Shown: positions 44,266 to 55,301, counted from the stretch's first letter. The stretch is DNA of 64,000 nucleotides from Azospirillum brasilense (GCF_007827795.1 NZ_VITI01000001.1:1-64000); one strand, 5' to 3'. Made by a program: numbers and translations. Notes: generated by a model from the letters alone, not told the origin.

Positions 44266-44294
44266 ACCATAGTGCGGCGCACCCCCGCTGTCAA
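44266..44294 (-). promoter_or_regulatory. Sigma-70 promoter of rpmJ
   Basis: On the minus strand -35 TTGACA (44289–44294) and -10 TATGGT (44266–44271) are 17 bases apart. The start site would lie about 37 bases upstream of the ATG. Confidence 0.75.
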
Positions 44295-44342
44295 CGGCCC
44301 CCGTCGCGGTTGCGTTTCCCGCAGGATGCGGCCGTTTCGACG

Positions 44343-45371
44343 CTACTCCGCCGGTTTCAGCGCGTAGAAACGACACACCCGCATCCCCGCCTCGATGGCG
44401 GACACGCGGCGGACCCACAGCTCCACCTCGTCCATCACGGCGAGCTTGGTCTCGTGGTCGAGATGATGGCGCTCCAGATGCTCGACCAGCCCCTGGATGG
44501 CGCTCACGATCAGGCCGCGATGGGTGTCGGTGATGTCCTCGGCGATTCGCAGGTCCAGATTCCGCTGGGCGAAGGCGGCGGCCATCTGGTCCTTGGACCA
44601 CAAATGCGGCTGCATCGGCTCCTTGTCGCACCAGACCTGGACGGCCTTGGCTCCGGCCAGCGCCGGCTCGATCACGTAATCGGTCATCAGCAGATGGCCG
44701 CGCGGCTTCAGCGCCAGCTCCATCCCGTCGAACAGCTGGTCCTTGCCGCGCACGGAGAACATCCCCTCCTTGTAGACGATGGCGTCCACGCGCTTGGGAT
44801 AGCTGAAATTCTCCGGGTCGTAGGTTTCGATCGGGGCCTTCTTCTCCAGCCCCTCCTTGAAGGAGCGGATCATCCCCTCCTTGGCCAGAATTTCAGCCGC
44901 CTCCAGCCCGGTGACCCAGCAGCCGTACTTGCTCGCCATGGTGCGGCTGGTGCCGCCCAGACCGGCGGACAGGTCCAGCACGCTCATCGCCGGATTGAGT
45001 CCCAGCGGCTTCACCAGATAGGGGATGTGGTCGTGGCCGCCCGGCGTGTTGAAGCCCTCGCCCCACAGCTTCTCGGCCACCTCGATCCGCGTGGCGCTCC
45101 ACAGCGGCTTGCCCCAGCGGTTCACGCCGGGGCCATGGCCCCGGACGGCGGGCTGGGCCGGAACGGCGCCGGCCCGCGGCTTGCCGTCCTCCTCCCCGCC
45201 CTTGCCCTTCAGGCCGGAGAGGTCGTACCCCTCCCACCAGGCGTGAAGGCGGGTCTTGAGCGTGATGCGGGGAGCGCCCGCGTGGTCGTGTCCGCTGTTA
45301 TCGCTCATCGCCTTCGCGCCTGCCCCGTTGCCTGGACCGCCGGACGACCGGTTCGTTCGCGGGGTGGACAT
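44343..45371 (-). CDS. SAM-dependent methyltransferase, class I
   Basis: A 342-residue protein with the SAM-binding motif I SVLDLSAGLGGTSRTM (about residues 129–144) and a motif II-like VTGLEAAE. The region NFSYPKRVDAIVYKEGMFSV is typical of methyltransferases with an N-terminal extension, and the first 60 residues look disordered. Substrate not predictable. ATG at 45371 has GGAAAG close upstream; a second possible start is at 45308. Confidence 0.78.
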   Translation of the reverse strand: MSTPRTNRSSGGPGNGAGAKAMSDNSGHDHAGAPRITLKTRLHAWWEGYDLSGLKGKGGEEDGKPRAGAVPAQPAVRGHGPGVNRWGKPLWSATRIEVAEKLWGEGFNTPGGHDHIPYLVKPLGLNPAMSVLDLSAGLGGTSRTMASKYGCWVTGLEAAEILAKEGMIRSFKEGLEKKAPIETYDPENFSYPKRVDAIVYKEGMFSVRGKDQLFDGMELALKPRGHLLMTDYVIEPALAGAKAVQVWCDKEPMQPHLWSKDQMAAAFAQRNLDLRIAEDITDTHRGLIVSAIQGLVEHLERHHLDHETKLAVMDEVELWVRRVSAIEAGMRVCRFYALKPAE

Positions 45372-45409
45372 GGTCTTTCCACCGCGCGAACGAATTCATT
45401 CCGACTTTC

Positions 45410-45437
45410 ACAGTATCCGGGCGCTCCGTTCGTGCAA
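45410..45437 (-). promoter_or_regulatory. Possible promoter of the methyltransferase gene
   Basis: On the minus strand TTGCAC (45432–45437) and TACTGT (45410–45415) are 16 bases apart, about 32 bases before the longer start codon. Confidence 0.4.
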
Positions 45438-45457
45438 GCGCAAAATCCTGCGTCACA

Positions 45458-46405
45458 TTACCGTAACGCCTTCTCCGTATGCGAATCGTCGATGGCGGCG
45501 ACCCGCGTGCCGGCGGCGCGCAGCACCGCTGTGCAGGCGGGCGGCATGTTGACGTAGCGCGGCTGCGGCTTGCCGTTGTGCTTCTCCACCACCGGATAGA
45601 CGGAGCCGAGCCAGGATTCGACCTCGTCCCCGCAGCCGTCGCCGTCGGGAATGTCGCGCTGGTCCTCGCATTGCGGGCTTCCCGCCGGGCAGCCGAGCCG
45701 GATGTGCATGTGCCCGTCATGGCCGTGCCAGGGGCGCAGCTTGCGCAAAAAGGCGCGGTCCGGCCAGGAATGGCGGCACATGGCGAGCTTGATCGCCGGG
45801 TTGACGAAGATGCGGGTCACCCGCGGATCGCTGGCGGCGATGCGGACGAGCTGGGCCTGCCGCTCCGACCAGTCCTCGGTGACGCGGACGCGCCCGTAAT
45901 CGACGTACTTGATCTCGGTCAGGCCTTCCCGCGCGTTGCGCCCCATCGGCGGGTGGTCGAGCCGCAGCCAGACGTCGGCGTCCAACCCGATCTGGTGGCT
46001 GGCATGGCCGAAGCTCATCGGGCCGCCGCGCGCCTGCCCCATGTCGCCGATCAGCGCGGTCCCCAGCCCGGCCGCGGCGACCTTCCGCCCGAAACCCTTC
46101 AGATAGTCGATCAGTTCCGGATGGCCGTAATAGCGTTGGCGGGACATGCGGATCACCTGATAACCGGTGCCTTCCCCCGGCAGGGCCTGAGCGCCCGTGA
46201 CGCAGCCCGCGGCGTAGCCGCCGATCGACTGGGCCGGCCCCAGGGCCGGGCCGCTCACCTGACTCCAGGCGATGGAATTGGGGGCCGGCGGCGCGGGCTT
46301 CTTCTTCTTGTGCGATCCGGCCTCTGCCGGGCCGGCCAGACCGGCGGCGATCAGAACCGCCGCGAGAACCCCAACCGTCGGGCCAACCGCCGAGCGCCGC
46401 ATCAT
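45458..46405 (-). CDS. mepA: Penicillin-insensitive murein endopeptidase
   Basis: MepA is a periplasmic zinc (M74) endopeptidase that cuts D-Ala–mDAP and related cross-links. The 315-residue protein has a signal peptide (ending AGPAEAG, about residue 30) and the two metal motifs GHASHQIGLDADVWL (about 132–146) and HGHDGHMHIRL. Six cysteines near the C-terminus could form the disulfides known in the family. It is on its own between the methyltransferase and the ABC permease. Confidence 0.95.
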   Translation of the reverse strand: MMRRSAVGPTVGVLAAVLIAAGLAGPAEAGSHKKKKPAPPAPNSIAWSQVSGPALGPAQSIGGYAAGCVTGAQALPGEGTGYQVIRMSRQRYYGHPELIDYLKGFGRKVAAAGLGTALIGDMGQARGGPMSFGHASHQIGLDADVWLRLDHPPMGRNAREGLTEIKYVDYGRVRVTEDWSERQAQLVRIAASDPRVTRIFVNPAIKLAMCRHSWPDRAFLRKLRPWHGHDGHMHIRLGCPAGSPQCEDQRDIPDGDGCGDEVESWLGSVYPVVEKHNGKPQPRYVNMPPACTAVLRAAGTRVAAIDDSHTEKALR

Positions 46406-46540
46406 CTTCCCCCACGGACCGCCAATCGGGAAAGATTAGAGCCAATGTTCCTTAACGAAAAGTGAGGCTCACGCCCATGTCACAGCCGATGTCGACTTGG
46501 CGGCGACGATGACGGGCCATACCCAGCCCCCGTTTAATGC

Positions 46541-47674
46541 TCAGTCCAAGGTCTGCCGGTAGCGTTTCAGCGCGACGACGGTGACCACCGCCAGGAAAAT
46601 CAGCAGCGCCGCCACCTCCCCCGCGATCTCCGCCGGGCCGTTGCCCTTCAGGAGAATGCCGCGGACGATGCGCAGGAAATGGGTCAGCGGCAGGACCTCC
46701 CCCACCGCCTGCGCCCAGCCAGGCATGCCGCGGAAGGGAAACATGAAGCCGGACAGCAGCATCGACGGCAGAAAGAAGAAGAAGGACATCTGCATCGCCT
46801 GAAGCTGGTTCTTCGCCACCGTCGAGAAGGTGAACCCCACCGCCAGATTGGCGGCGATGAACAGCACGAGCACCGCCGAGAGCAGGGTCAGGCTGCCGAC
46901 GATGGGCACACCGAACAGCAGCCGGGCGGCCAGGACGATGATGACGACCTGGATGTAGCCGACCAGGATGAAGGGCACGATCTTGCCCAGCATCACCTCG
47001 AACGGGCGGACGGGCATCGCCAGCAGGTTCTCCATCGTTCCGCGCTCCCGCTCGCGGGTGACGGCCAGCGCGGTCATCATCACCATGGTCATGGTCAGGA
47101 CCACCCCCATCAGGCCGGGCACCACGTTGTACTGGGTGATGCCCTCCGGGTTGTAGCGGCGGTGGACCCGCAGTTCGACCGGGTCGGGGGTGGAGCGCAG
47201 ATGGGCCAACGGTCCGGTCAGGTCGGGGTCCAGCGCCTGCCGCGCGAGGGTGGACAGGGCGGCCAGCGCGTTGCTGGTCGCCGCCGGGTCGGTCGCGTCG
47301 GCCTCGACCAGCAGCACGGGACGCTCGCCCCGCTGCAGATCGCGGGCGAATCCGGTGGGGATGGTGACGGCGAACTGCACCCGTCCTTCGGCCAGCAGGC
47401 GGTCCAGCTCCGCCGGGCTGTCGGCGCCGCGGGCCACGTCGAAATAGCCGGAGTTCGCCATGGCCGACACCAGCGTGCGCGCGAAGGGGCTGGAGTCGGC
47501 GGCGTGGACGGCGGTCGGCAGGCTTTTCGGGTCGGAATTGATGGCGAAGCCGAACAGCACGAGTTGGAGCACCGGCACCCCCACCATCATGGCGAAGGTC
47601 AGCCGGTCGCGCCGCATCTGGATGAACTCCTTCACCATCACCGCGACGAAGCGCGCAAAGGAAAACCGCGCCAT
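46541..47674 (-). CDS. ABC-2 type export permease
   Basis: A 377-residue permease of the YbhR/YhhJ type: an N-terminal helix (TFAMMVGVPVLQLVLFGFA), a large extracytoplasmic domain (about residues 45–180), then five helices with the ABC-2 signature RERERGTMENLLAMPVRPFE (about 208–227). ATG at 47674 has GGAGGTGG upstream. The matching ATPase is at 48259–49200 on the same strand, separated by a gene in the opposite direction. It likely exports a toxic or lipophilic compound with the HlyD-type adaptor. Confidence 0.9.
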   Translation of the reverse strand: MARFSFARFVAVMVKEFIQMRRDRLTFAMMVGVPVLQLVLFGFAINSDPKSLPTAVHAADSSPFARTLVSAMANSGYFDVARGADSPAELDRLLAEGRVQFAVTIPTGFARDLQRGERPVLLVEADATDPAATSNALAALSTLARQALDPDLTGPLAHLRSTPDPVELRVHRRYNPEGITQYNVVPGLMGVVLTMTMVMMTALAVTRERERGTMENLLAMPVRPFEVMLGKIVPFILVGYIQVVIIVLAARLLFGVPIVGSLTLLSAVLVLFIAANLAVGFTFSTVAKNQLQAMQMSFFFFLPSMLLSGFMFPFRGMPGWAQAVGEVLPLTHFLRIVRGILLKGNGPAEIAGEVAALLIFLAVVTVVALKRYRQTLD

Positions 47675-47818
47675 ACCGCCACCTCCGTTTCGCGTGCTTC
47701 GGGACGGAAGCACAACTTTCCACTTCAAAGCCTCATCCAGTCACTTGGCGCCCATTGACATATCGAAATTGCCTCAAGCATCGTCCAAATGGATTAACTC
47801 GTATACGGGAGACATGCC

Positions 47819-48187
47819 GTGACATCTATTCTTGCCAAGAGCGCCGCCGCCGTCGCCGCCATGTTCCTGTTTCACGGCGTTGCCCTGGCCGGGCAACAGG
47901 ATTTCACCATCGCGAATGAGACGGGCTATGCGCTGAAGCACATCTACGTCAGCGAGTCCGCCAACGAGAAGTGGGACGAGGACATTCTCGGCCGCGACGT
48001 CCTCGAGGACGGCGAAGAGTTCGAACTGAGCTTCGACAAGGCCGAGAAGACCTGCAAGTGGGACATGAAGGTCATCTACGACGACGGCGAGTCGGCGGTC
48101 TGGCAGAACCTGAACCTCTGCAAGATCTCCAAGCTGACGCTGCGCTGGAACAAGAACACCGGCGTGACCTCCGCCAAGTTCGAGTGA
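47819..48187 (+). CDS. Small secreted protein of unknown function
   Basis: A 122-residue protein with a signal peptide (AAAVAAMFLFHGVALAG). The mature part, FTIANETGYALKHIYVSES…WDEDILGRDVLEDGEEFEL, matches a small beta-rich family of alphaproteobacterial exported proteins without known function; the two cysteines (KTCKWDM, LNLCK) may pair. The GTG start has GGGAGA upstream. It lies inside the exporter locus but on the opposite strand, so it is not part of that operon. Confidence 0.75.
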   Translation: MTSILAKSAAAVAAMFLFHGVALAGQQDFTIANETGYALKHIYVSESANEKWDEDILGRDVLEDGEEFELSFDKAEKTCKWDMKVIYDDGESAVWQNLNLCKISKLTLRWNKNTGVTSAKFE

Positions 48188-48193
48188 CCGCGC

Positions 48194-48233
48194 GCCGTCC
48201 CCACACCGGCTTTCGCACCGGTATGGGGACGGC
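48194..48233. terminator. Hairpin between secreted protein and ABC ATPase genes
   Basis: GCCGTCCCCACACCGG and CCGGTATGGGGACGGC pair around a short loop with one mismatch. It lies between two convergent genes and has no U tract, so termination is likely but not certain. Confidence 0.55.
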
Positions 48234-48258
48234 CCGATCCTGCCCGCCGACGGCGCGG

Positions 48259-49200
48259 TCATGCGAAGTTGTCCGTGCTGCGGTTCATCAGATGGATGAA
48301 CACGTCCTCCAGTGTCGGCTCCGTCCGCCTGACCAGCAGGCCCGAGTCGCCGGCCCAGGGGCGCAGAGCCTCGTCCAGGGCCGCGCCGCCGCCGCCGCTG
48401 ACATGCAGCCGGGCGCCGAAGGCGGCGACCATCTCGACGCCGGGGCAGTCCCGCAGCGCCGCCGCGACACGCCCGAGGTCCGGCCCGCCCATCCCTCGTG
48501 AACCCACCTCGTAGGTGACCAAGCCCGATGTGGCGATCACCTGCTCCACGCTGCCCTGGGTCATCAGCCGGCCGTAGGCGAGGTAGGCGATGGCGTGGCA
48601 GCGTTCCGCCTCGTCCATGTAATGGGTGCTGACCAGCACGGTCAGCCCTTCGTCGGCCAGCCGGTGAATCTCGTCCCAGAACTCCCGTCGCGCCTTGGGA
48701 TCGACCCCGGCGGTCGGCTCGTCGAGCAGCAGCAGCTTCGGCTCGTGCAGGATGCAGGCGGCCAGCGCCAGACGCTGCTTCCAGCCGCCGGATAGCTCGC
48801 CCGCCAGCTGCGCCCGCCGGTTGCCCAGCCCCAGCCGCTCCAGCGCCGCCGCGACCTTGGCCCTCCGGTCCGGCAGCCCGTACATGCGGGCGACGAAATC
48901 CAGGTTCTCGGCGATGCTCAGATCCTCCCAGAAGCTGAACCTCTGGGTCATGTAGCCGACCTGCCGCTTGATGGCGGCGCTCTGGCGGCGGATGTCGAGC
49001 CCGAGGCAGGCCCCCTCCCCGGCGTCGGGGGTCAGCAACCCGCAGAGCATGCGGATGGTCGTCGTCTTGCCCGACCCGTTCGGCCCCAGGAAGCCGTAGA
49101 TCTGCCCGCGCTCCACCCGGATGGAAAAGCCGTCCACCACCGTCTTGGCGCCGAAGCGCTTGACCAGACCGCGCACATCGATGGCGGGCTCCCCGCTCAT
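48259..49200 (-). CDS. ABC exporter ATPase
   Basis: A 313-residue ATPase of the DrrA/CcmA-like group: Walker A GPNGSGKTT (about residues 39–47), signature LSGGWKQRLAL, Walker B LLLLDEPTAGVD, and an extended C-terminal region. It is a single NBD, not the tandem YbhF type. The start overlaps the stop of the HlyD-like gene by 4 bases (ATGA), showing translational coupling. It powers the permease at 46541. Confidence 0.93.
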   Translation of the reverse strand: MSGEPAIDVRGLVKRFGAKTVVDGFSIRVERGQIYGFLGPNGSGKTTTIRMLCGLLTPDAGEGACLGLDIRRQSAAIKRQVGYMTQRFSFWEDLSIAENLDFVARMYGLPDRRAKVAAALERLGLGNRRAQLAGELSGGWKQRLALAACILHEPKLLLLDEPTAGVDPKARREFWDEIHRLADEGLTVLVSTHYMDEAERCHAIAYLAYGRLMTQGSVEQVIATSGLVTYEVGSRGMGGPDLGRVAAALRDCPGVEMVAAFGARLHVSGGGGAALDEALRPWAGDSGLLVRRTEPTLEDVFIHLMNRSTDNFA

Positions 49201-50144
49201 GGCGGCAATTCCACATCGACCGGCAGGCCGGGATTGAGCGTTGCCCCGTCCTCCAGCCGCGCCTCGACGCGGAAGACCAGCTTCTCGCGGCTGCCGACGC
49301 TGTAGATCACCGGCGGGGTGTACTCGACCCGCGGCGCCACATAGGTCACGCGCGCCGACAGGCCGGGCGGACAGCCGTCGCAGCGCACCGTCACCCGGTC
49401 ACCCGGACGGACGCGGGCCATCAGCGGTTCCGGAACGAAGACCACCAGCTTCCGCTTTCCCGGCGGCAGCAGCGACACCACCGGGGCGCCCGCCGGCACC
49501 CATTCGCCGGGGTTGAACAGCGTGTCCTCGACCAGCGCCGCCTCAGGCGCCGGCGGGGCCAGCTCGGCGAGGCGCTTGTCCGCCTGGGCCAGGGCCGCCT
49601 CGGCCTGGGCGACGGCGTTCTCGGCGGCGCGGATCTGGTCGGGACGGGCCGGCAGGTTGGAGACGGCCAGTTGCGCGGTCAGTTCCTCCAGCCGCGCGTG
49701 GTCGCGGTCGCGGCTGGCGCGGGCGGCGTCCAGCCGGTCGTCGGAGCTGACCTTGCGCGCCACCAGCGTCTGCTGCCGCGCCAGTTCCGCTTCGGAATAG
49801 CGCAGCGCCGCCTCGGCCTGCGCGCGCTGGGCGGAAACCACCGCCAGCTCGTCGGGGCGCCGGCCCGTCCGCAGATCGGCCAGCTCCGCCCGCGCCTGCG
49901 CCAGCGCGGCGGCCAGCCGGTCGCGCTCCGCCCGCGCGCTGGTGCGGTCGAGTGCGAAGAGGGGTGCGCCCGCCTCCACCCGCCCGCCGCGCGTCACCGC
50001 CAGCGAGTCGAGCGTCCCGGCCACCGGGGCGGCGATGCGCAGATACTCCCCTTCGGCGTAGCCGTGGGCCAGGGGCACGGCGTCCCCGCCGCCCAGCCCG
50101 AGGACGGACAGGGCCGCCACCAGCGTTTCGGCGATCCAGCTCAT
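49197..50144 (-). CDS. HlyD-family periplasmic adaptor
   Basis: A 315-residue adaptor: short hydrophobic N-terminus, then a split lipoyl domain (LRIAAPVAGTLDSLAVTRGGRV at about 34–55) around a coiled-coil hairpin rich in Ala, Glu and Arg (about 65–190), and a C-terminal beta domain. This matches YbhG/YhiI-like fusion proteins of tripartite ABC exporters. Its ATG overlaps the tetR stop (ATGA), and its stop overlaps the ATPase start, so the three genes are one operon. Confidence 0.9.
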   Translation of the reverse strand: MSWIAETLVAALSVLGLGGGDAVPLAHGYAEGEYLRIAAPVAGTLDSLAVTRGGRVEAGAPLFALDRTSARAERDRLAAALAQARAELADLRTGRRPDELAVVSAQRAQAEAALRYSEAELARQQTLVARKVSSDDRLDAARASRDRDHARLEELTAQLAVSNLPARPDQIRAAENAVAQAEAALAQADKRLAELAPPAPEAALVEDTLFNPGEWVPAGAPVVSLLPPGKRKLVVFVPEPLMARVRPGDRVTVRCDGCPPGLSARVTYVAPRVEYTPPVIYSVGSREKLVFRVEARLEDGATLNPGLPVDVELPP

Positions 50145-50791
50145 GATGACGGCCCTCCCTCCGGGGCGAGCGTCCGGCGCAGCGCGTCGAGGTGCGCGGC
50201 CACCAGCCTCCGAACGTCCAGCGGCCGGTCCTCCAGCGCTTCGAAGGAGGAGCGCCACAGCGCGCTCATCAGCATCGGCGCGACGATCAGCCGGACGGTC
50301 GAATCGACGTCCACCGGGCGGAACTCCCCGCGCGCCATGCCGCGCTCCAGTACCGCCGCCAGCAGGGCGAAGGCGCGGCGGATCACCTCGTCGTGATAGA
50401 AGCGGGCGAGATCGGGGAAATTGCCGGCCTCCGCGATGACCAGCTTGGGGATGGCCCCGGCGCGGGATTTCAGGATGCGCGTCGCGAAGAGGGTCAGCAG
50501 CGTTTCCAGAACGGCGAAGCTCGGCCCCAGCGCCCCGGCGAGCAGGCGCTCGGCCATGTCCAGGTTGGGCAGGATGGCCTCGCGGACCACCGCCTTGAAC
50601 AGCTCCTCCTTATTCGGGAAGTAGAGATAGAGCGTGCCCTTGCTGACACCGGCCCGCGCCGCGACATCCTCCAGCCGCGTTGCTGCGAAGCCGCGCTCGC
50701 CGAAGACGGTCAGGGCCGCGTCGACGATCTCCCGGGGACGCGCCTCCTTCCGGCGGCGCCAGCGCGGAGCGGCGGGAACATCCTCCGGCAT
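50141..50791 (-). CDS. TetR-family repressor of the exporter
   Basis: A 216-residue repressor with the TetR helix-turn-helix, [37 protein letters not shown] split over residues 22–59, and a C-terminal ligand domain. It is first in the operon tetR–hlyD–ATPase, so it should repress itself and the exporter until an exported compound binds. A palindromic operator lies 28 bases upstream of its start. Confidence 0.93.
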   Translation of the reverse strand: MPEDVPAAPRWRRRKEARPREIVDAALTVFGERGFAATRLEDVAARAGVSKGTLYLYFPNKEELFKAVVREAILPNLDMAERLLAGALGPSFAVLETLLTLFATRILKSRAGAIPKLVIAEAGNFPDLARFYHDEVIRRAFALLAAVLERGMARGEFRPVDVDSTVRLIVAPMLMSALWRSSFEALEDRPLDVRRLVAAHLDALRRTLAPEGGPSS

Positions 50792-51158
50792 TCCGTCCCC
50801 CAGGGTGGAGAAAATATTACTGACCAGTCAGTTATTAGTTCATTTCCGGCCGAAACACCAGTTTTCTCAAGGGTTGCGCCGTTCTGCCGCAGCCATAAGT
50901 CATTGTGCGCCGCAGCAACTGATATGCAAAAGGGCTTGCCTTTCGACCGAGAGTTTCCGAAACTTTCGACAGTCCGCAGCGCGAACGGCTTGTCACGGAA
51001 GCACGCGCGGCGGGCGCACCGGTGGTCAAAGGCGCCGATCAGCAACGAGCGCACACCCCACCCCGGGAGGAACGGTTCAAGGCGCCGTGCCGGGATCAAT
51101 GCGACGGGCGCGCTGGTGCGCGGCGTCCGGAGTCCCGGTTGAGCAGGGGGTGTCGATC
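50792..51158. other. 367-bp tetR–nifA intergenic region
   Basis: No gene is seen. The left part is AT-rich and carries the tetR operator; the rest must hold the nifA promoter. I found no TGGC-N8-TTGC sigma-54 element and no TGT-N10-ACA site here, so nifA transcription probably uses another sigma factor, consistent with nifA being under nitrogen and oxygen control but not autoactivated. Just before nifA an AGGGGG ribosome-binding site is present. Confidence 0.5.
50819..50832. promoter_or_regulatory. TetR-type operator palindrome
   Basis: ACTGACCAGTCAGT is a near-perfect dyad (ACTGAC/GTCAGT) in an AT-rich stretch (AAAATATT…TTATTAG) directly upstream of tetR. It resembles the TGAC…GTCA operators of TetR/AcrR regulators. 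Confidence 0.7.
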
Positions 51159-53042
<1,884 letters not shown>

Positions 53043-53095
53043 GGGGTGGGGAGTCACTTGGCGCCTGCGTTCCCTTCCGGGCAACAACGGGCCGA

Positions 53096-54139
53096 TCAGT
53101 AACGGGTGGCCAAACCAAGCATGTATTGGCGCCCCACCGGCTCTCCCTGAGCAATGGGGGCGCCCGCTGATGAAGGCGTGGGGAGGTCCTGGGGGCGCGG
53201 GATATGGTCGGGACGGTCGACCTGATACACCGTGTGCCCTCCCAACTCACCGACCTTGCGCAGTTCCGAGAAGGACGCCTGGAGAAACTCGCGCAGCTTT
53301 TTGCCGTAGTCGAGGGGGTTCGGGTAATCGCGGGCATCCGGCGGCGAAGCGCCCGGTGGCGCGGTCAGGGGCTTCACCAGGGCGTCGTCCACCGAATAGT
53401 CCTGATCGGCTGCCACCTTTCGGGAGGTCGGCAAGCCCGCCCGCTCCGACAGGATGGCGGCGGCATCCTCTTCGCCGGTCTTGCGCAGCGCCTTGTCGAT
53501 CGCGTCGAGATCGACGCCCAACGCCTTCAGGCTGTAGGTGGCATCCCCCTGCTTTTTGGTGGAATTCAGGCGGGAATCGGAAAAGTCCATCGAGAAGAAG
53601 CCGGGCATGATGTAGCGCGACATCCCCATCCGGTCCTTCGCCAGGAGCGGATTCATCGTCCGCGCTGCGAGATCGTTCGACGCCGCCGCCCGTTCATCCT
53701 CGCCCATCACCGCGGTCAGCTTGTCCATCAGCGACGACCGCCGGGCCAGAGTCTGGGACAAGGCACCGCGCAGATCGTCGACGCTGGTCGCCTCATCAAA
53801 GAAAAGATCGGCGTGATCGTTGTTGTACATGCGCTGCGTCGCGCCCATGGCGCTTACGCGGGCCTGCTTCAGCCGCTGCGTGAGCGCGTCGTTGACCGTC
53901 TCGCCACTGATCTTCCCGCTGGCGACGAGATCGGCCAACTGCTGGCGCTGAGCGTCCGATAGGTTACCGAAGGCGGTCAATCCGTCGCCGCGAAGCGCCC
54001 CGCCCAACCCGCTCAGCGCCACGCGATCGGACGCAGTACCGCCGCTCGTGGCGGTCGCCCCCGGCGATGGGGACGCCCCGGTGGATCGGGACAGGACCGG
54101 AAACGACGAAGCGGCCGACGTCACACCCGATACCGTCAT
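53096..54139 (-). CDS. Uncharacterised protein between nifA and the cyclase gene
   Basis: I do not recognise this 347-residue protein. It begins with a Ser/Thr/Ala/Gly-rich segment (about residues 1–60) followed by a mostly helical, charged middle (LSDAQRQQLADLVASGK…TQRLKQARVSAMG, then RSSLMDKLTAVMGEDERA) and a Pro-rich end. No signal peptide, membrane helix or enzyme motif. GGAGGGG lies 4 bases before ATG 54139, so it is translated. The style recalls flagellar or exported structural proteins, but this is weak. It points toward nifA, tail to tail, in an otherwise nif-related stretch. Confidence 0.7.
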   Translation of the reverse strand: MTVSGVTSAASSFPVLSRSTGASPSPGATATSGGTASDRVALSGLGGALRGDGLTAFGNLSDAQRQQLADLVASGKISGETVNDALTQRLKQARVSAMGATQRMYNNDHADLFFDEATSVDDLRGALSQTLARRSSLMDKLTAVMGEDERAAASNDLAARTMNPLLAKDRMGMSRYIMPGFFSMDFSDSRLNSTKKQGDATYSLKALGVDLDAIDKALRKTGEEDAAAILSERAGLPTSRKVAADQDYSVDDALVKPLTAPPGASPPDARDYPNPLDYGKKLREFLQASFSELRKVGELGGHTVYQVDRPDHIPRPQDLPTPSSAGAPIAQGEPVGRQYMLGLATRY

Positions 54140-54404
54140 GATCCCCTCCCTGAAAGGCATGCCGGCGGCGGCACACTTTCCAACCGCGGCCAACGCTCCG
54201 CCATGCATCTTATAAGGGAGGAAATATATGCACAATATAACCTTCGAGGGCCGGCTGGTGTTCCGGCTGCGGCAAGACGCCGGCGCGGCCTGCGGGTCCC
54301 AAGGCCCCTGTAACCGTTACGAACGGTTGTGATATGACGGTGGGACATCGGCTGTACGCTGTAACCCGCGTCCCGCAACCTCCAGCTTCGGGCCTTTGCA
54401 CGGG

Positions 54405-55298
54405 ATGGAAAAGCCCCTCGCGCTCCTCTTCGTGGACATCGCCGACAGCACGCTGCTTTATGAACTGGCGGGCGACCGCAAGGCGGCGGCGCTGACTCAA
54501 CGGGTGCTGGAGGGCTTGCGCCGGATCGTCGGGGAGAACGGCGGCACGGTGGTGAAAAGCCTGGGCGACGGGCTGTTGGCCTGCTTCCCCATGAGCGACG
54601 GCGCTACCCGCGCCGCGCTCGCCATGATGGAAGGACAGGCGGCGTTCGGACTGCGCCTGCGCGCCGGGCTGCATTTCGGCCCGGTGATCGCCGGCCCCGG
54701 CGACCTCTACGGCGACGCCTGCAATGTCGCCGCCCGCCTGGAATCCATCGCCCGCCCCGGCGAGATCCTGGCGACCGACGATCTGGTCGACCGCCTCTCC
54801 CCGCCTCTGCGGAAGCGGACCCGCCTTCTGAACAGCGTTGCGGTGAAGGGAAAGGCGGCCCCGGTCCGCGTCCACCAGATCCGCGACGGCAATGCCCCGC
54901 CGGAGGCCGAGGACAACGCCACCGTCGCCCTGACCACATCGGTTCCCGGCAGCGGGCGCGGCCTGCCGTCCCTGCGCCTGTCCGGGCGCGGCGCCGACGC
55001 GACGCTGACTCCCCTGCTGCCGCGCGTCACGGTCGGGCGTGACGAGGGCTGCGGCCTGCGCATCCCCTCCCGCCGCACCTCGCGCCAGCACGCGGTGATC
55101 GATTTCAGCCGCGGCGGCTTCCTGCTGACCGACCATTCGACCAACGGCACCTTCATCCGCACGGGCGAGTCCCCCTCCCTGCTGCTGCGCCGCGATTCGA
55201 CGAAGCTGACCGGCAGCGGGCTCATCGGGTTCGGAGGAGAACCGCTGCGGCCGGACGAGGACCATGTCCTGACCTTCCAGGTCGGGAGCGCCCACTGA
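54405..55298 (+). CDS. Adenylate cyclase–FHA fusion protein
   Basis: A 297-residue cytoplasmic protein. Residues 5–165 are a class III cyclase domain with metal aspartates D11 (LLFVDIADS) and D55 (LGDGLL), the adenine-selecting pair K51 and D100, and transition-state residues N107 and R111 (NVAARLES), so it should be an active adenylate cyclase working as a homodimer. Residues 195–297 form an FHA domain (TVGRDEGCGLRIP, TSRQHAVIDF, STNGTFIR), which binds phosphothreonine. Start ATG 54405 is preferred to TTG 54396. It is just upstream of nifB but separated by the nifB promoter, so it is not in the nifB transcript. Confidence 0.88.
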   Translation: MEKPLALLFVDIADSTLLYELAGDRKAAALTQRVLEGLRRIVGENGGTVVKSLGDGLLACFPMSDGATRAALAMMEGQAAFGLRLRAGLHFGPVIAGPGDLYGDACNVAARLESIARPGEILATDDLVDRLSPPLRKRTRLLNSVAVKGKAAPVRVHQIRDGNAPPEAEDNATVALTTSVPGSGRGLPSLRLSGRGADATLTPLLPRVTVGRDEGCGLRIPSRRTSRQHAVIDFSRGGFLLTDHSTNGTFIRTGESPSLLLRRDSTKLTGSGLIGFGGEPLRPDEDHVLTFQVGSAH

Positions 55299-55301
55299 AT
55301 C

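Noticed and set aside
50792-51158. A sigma-54 promoter or NifA site in front of nifA
   Set aside because: No GG-N10-GC with a supporting -24 context and no TGT-N10-ACA pair was found by eye.
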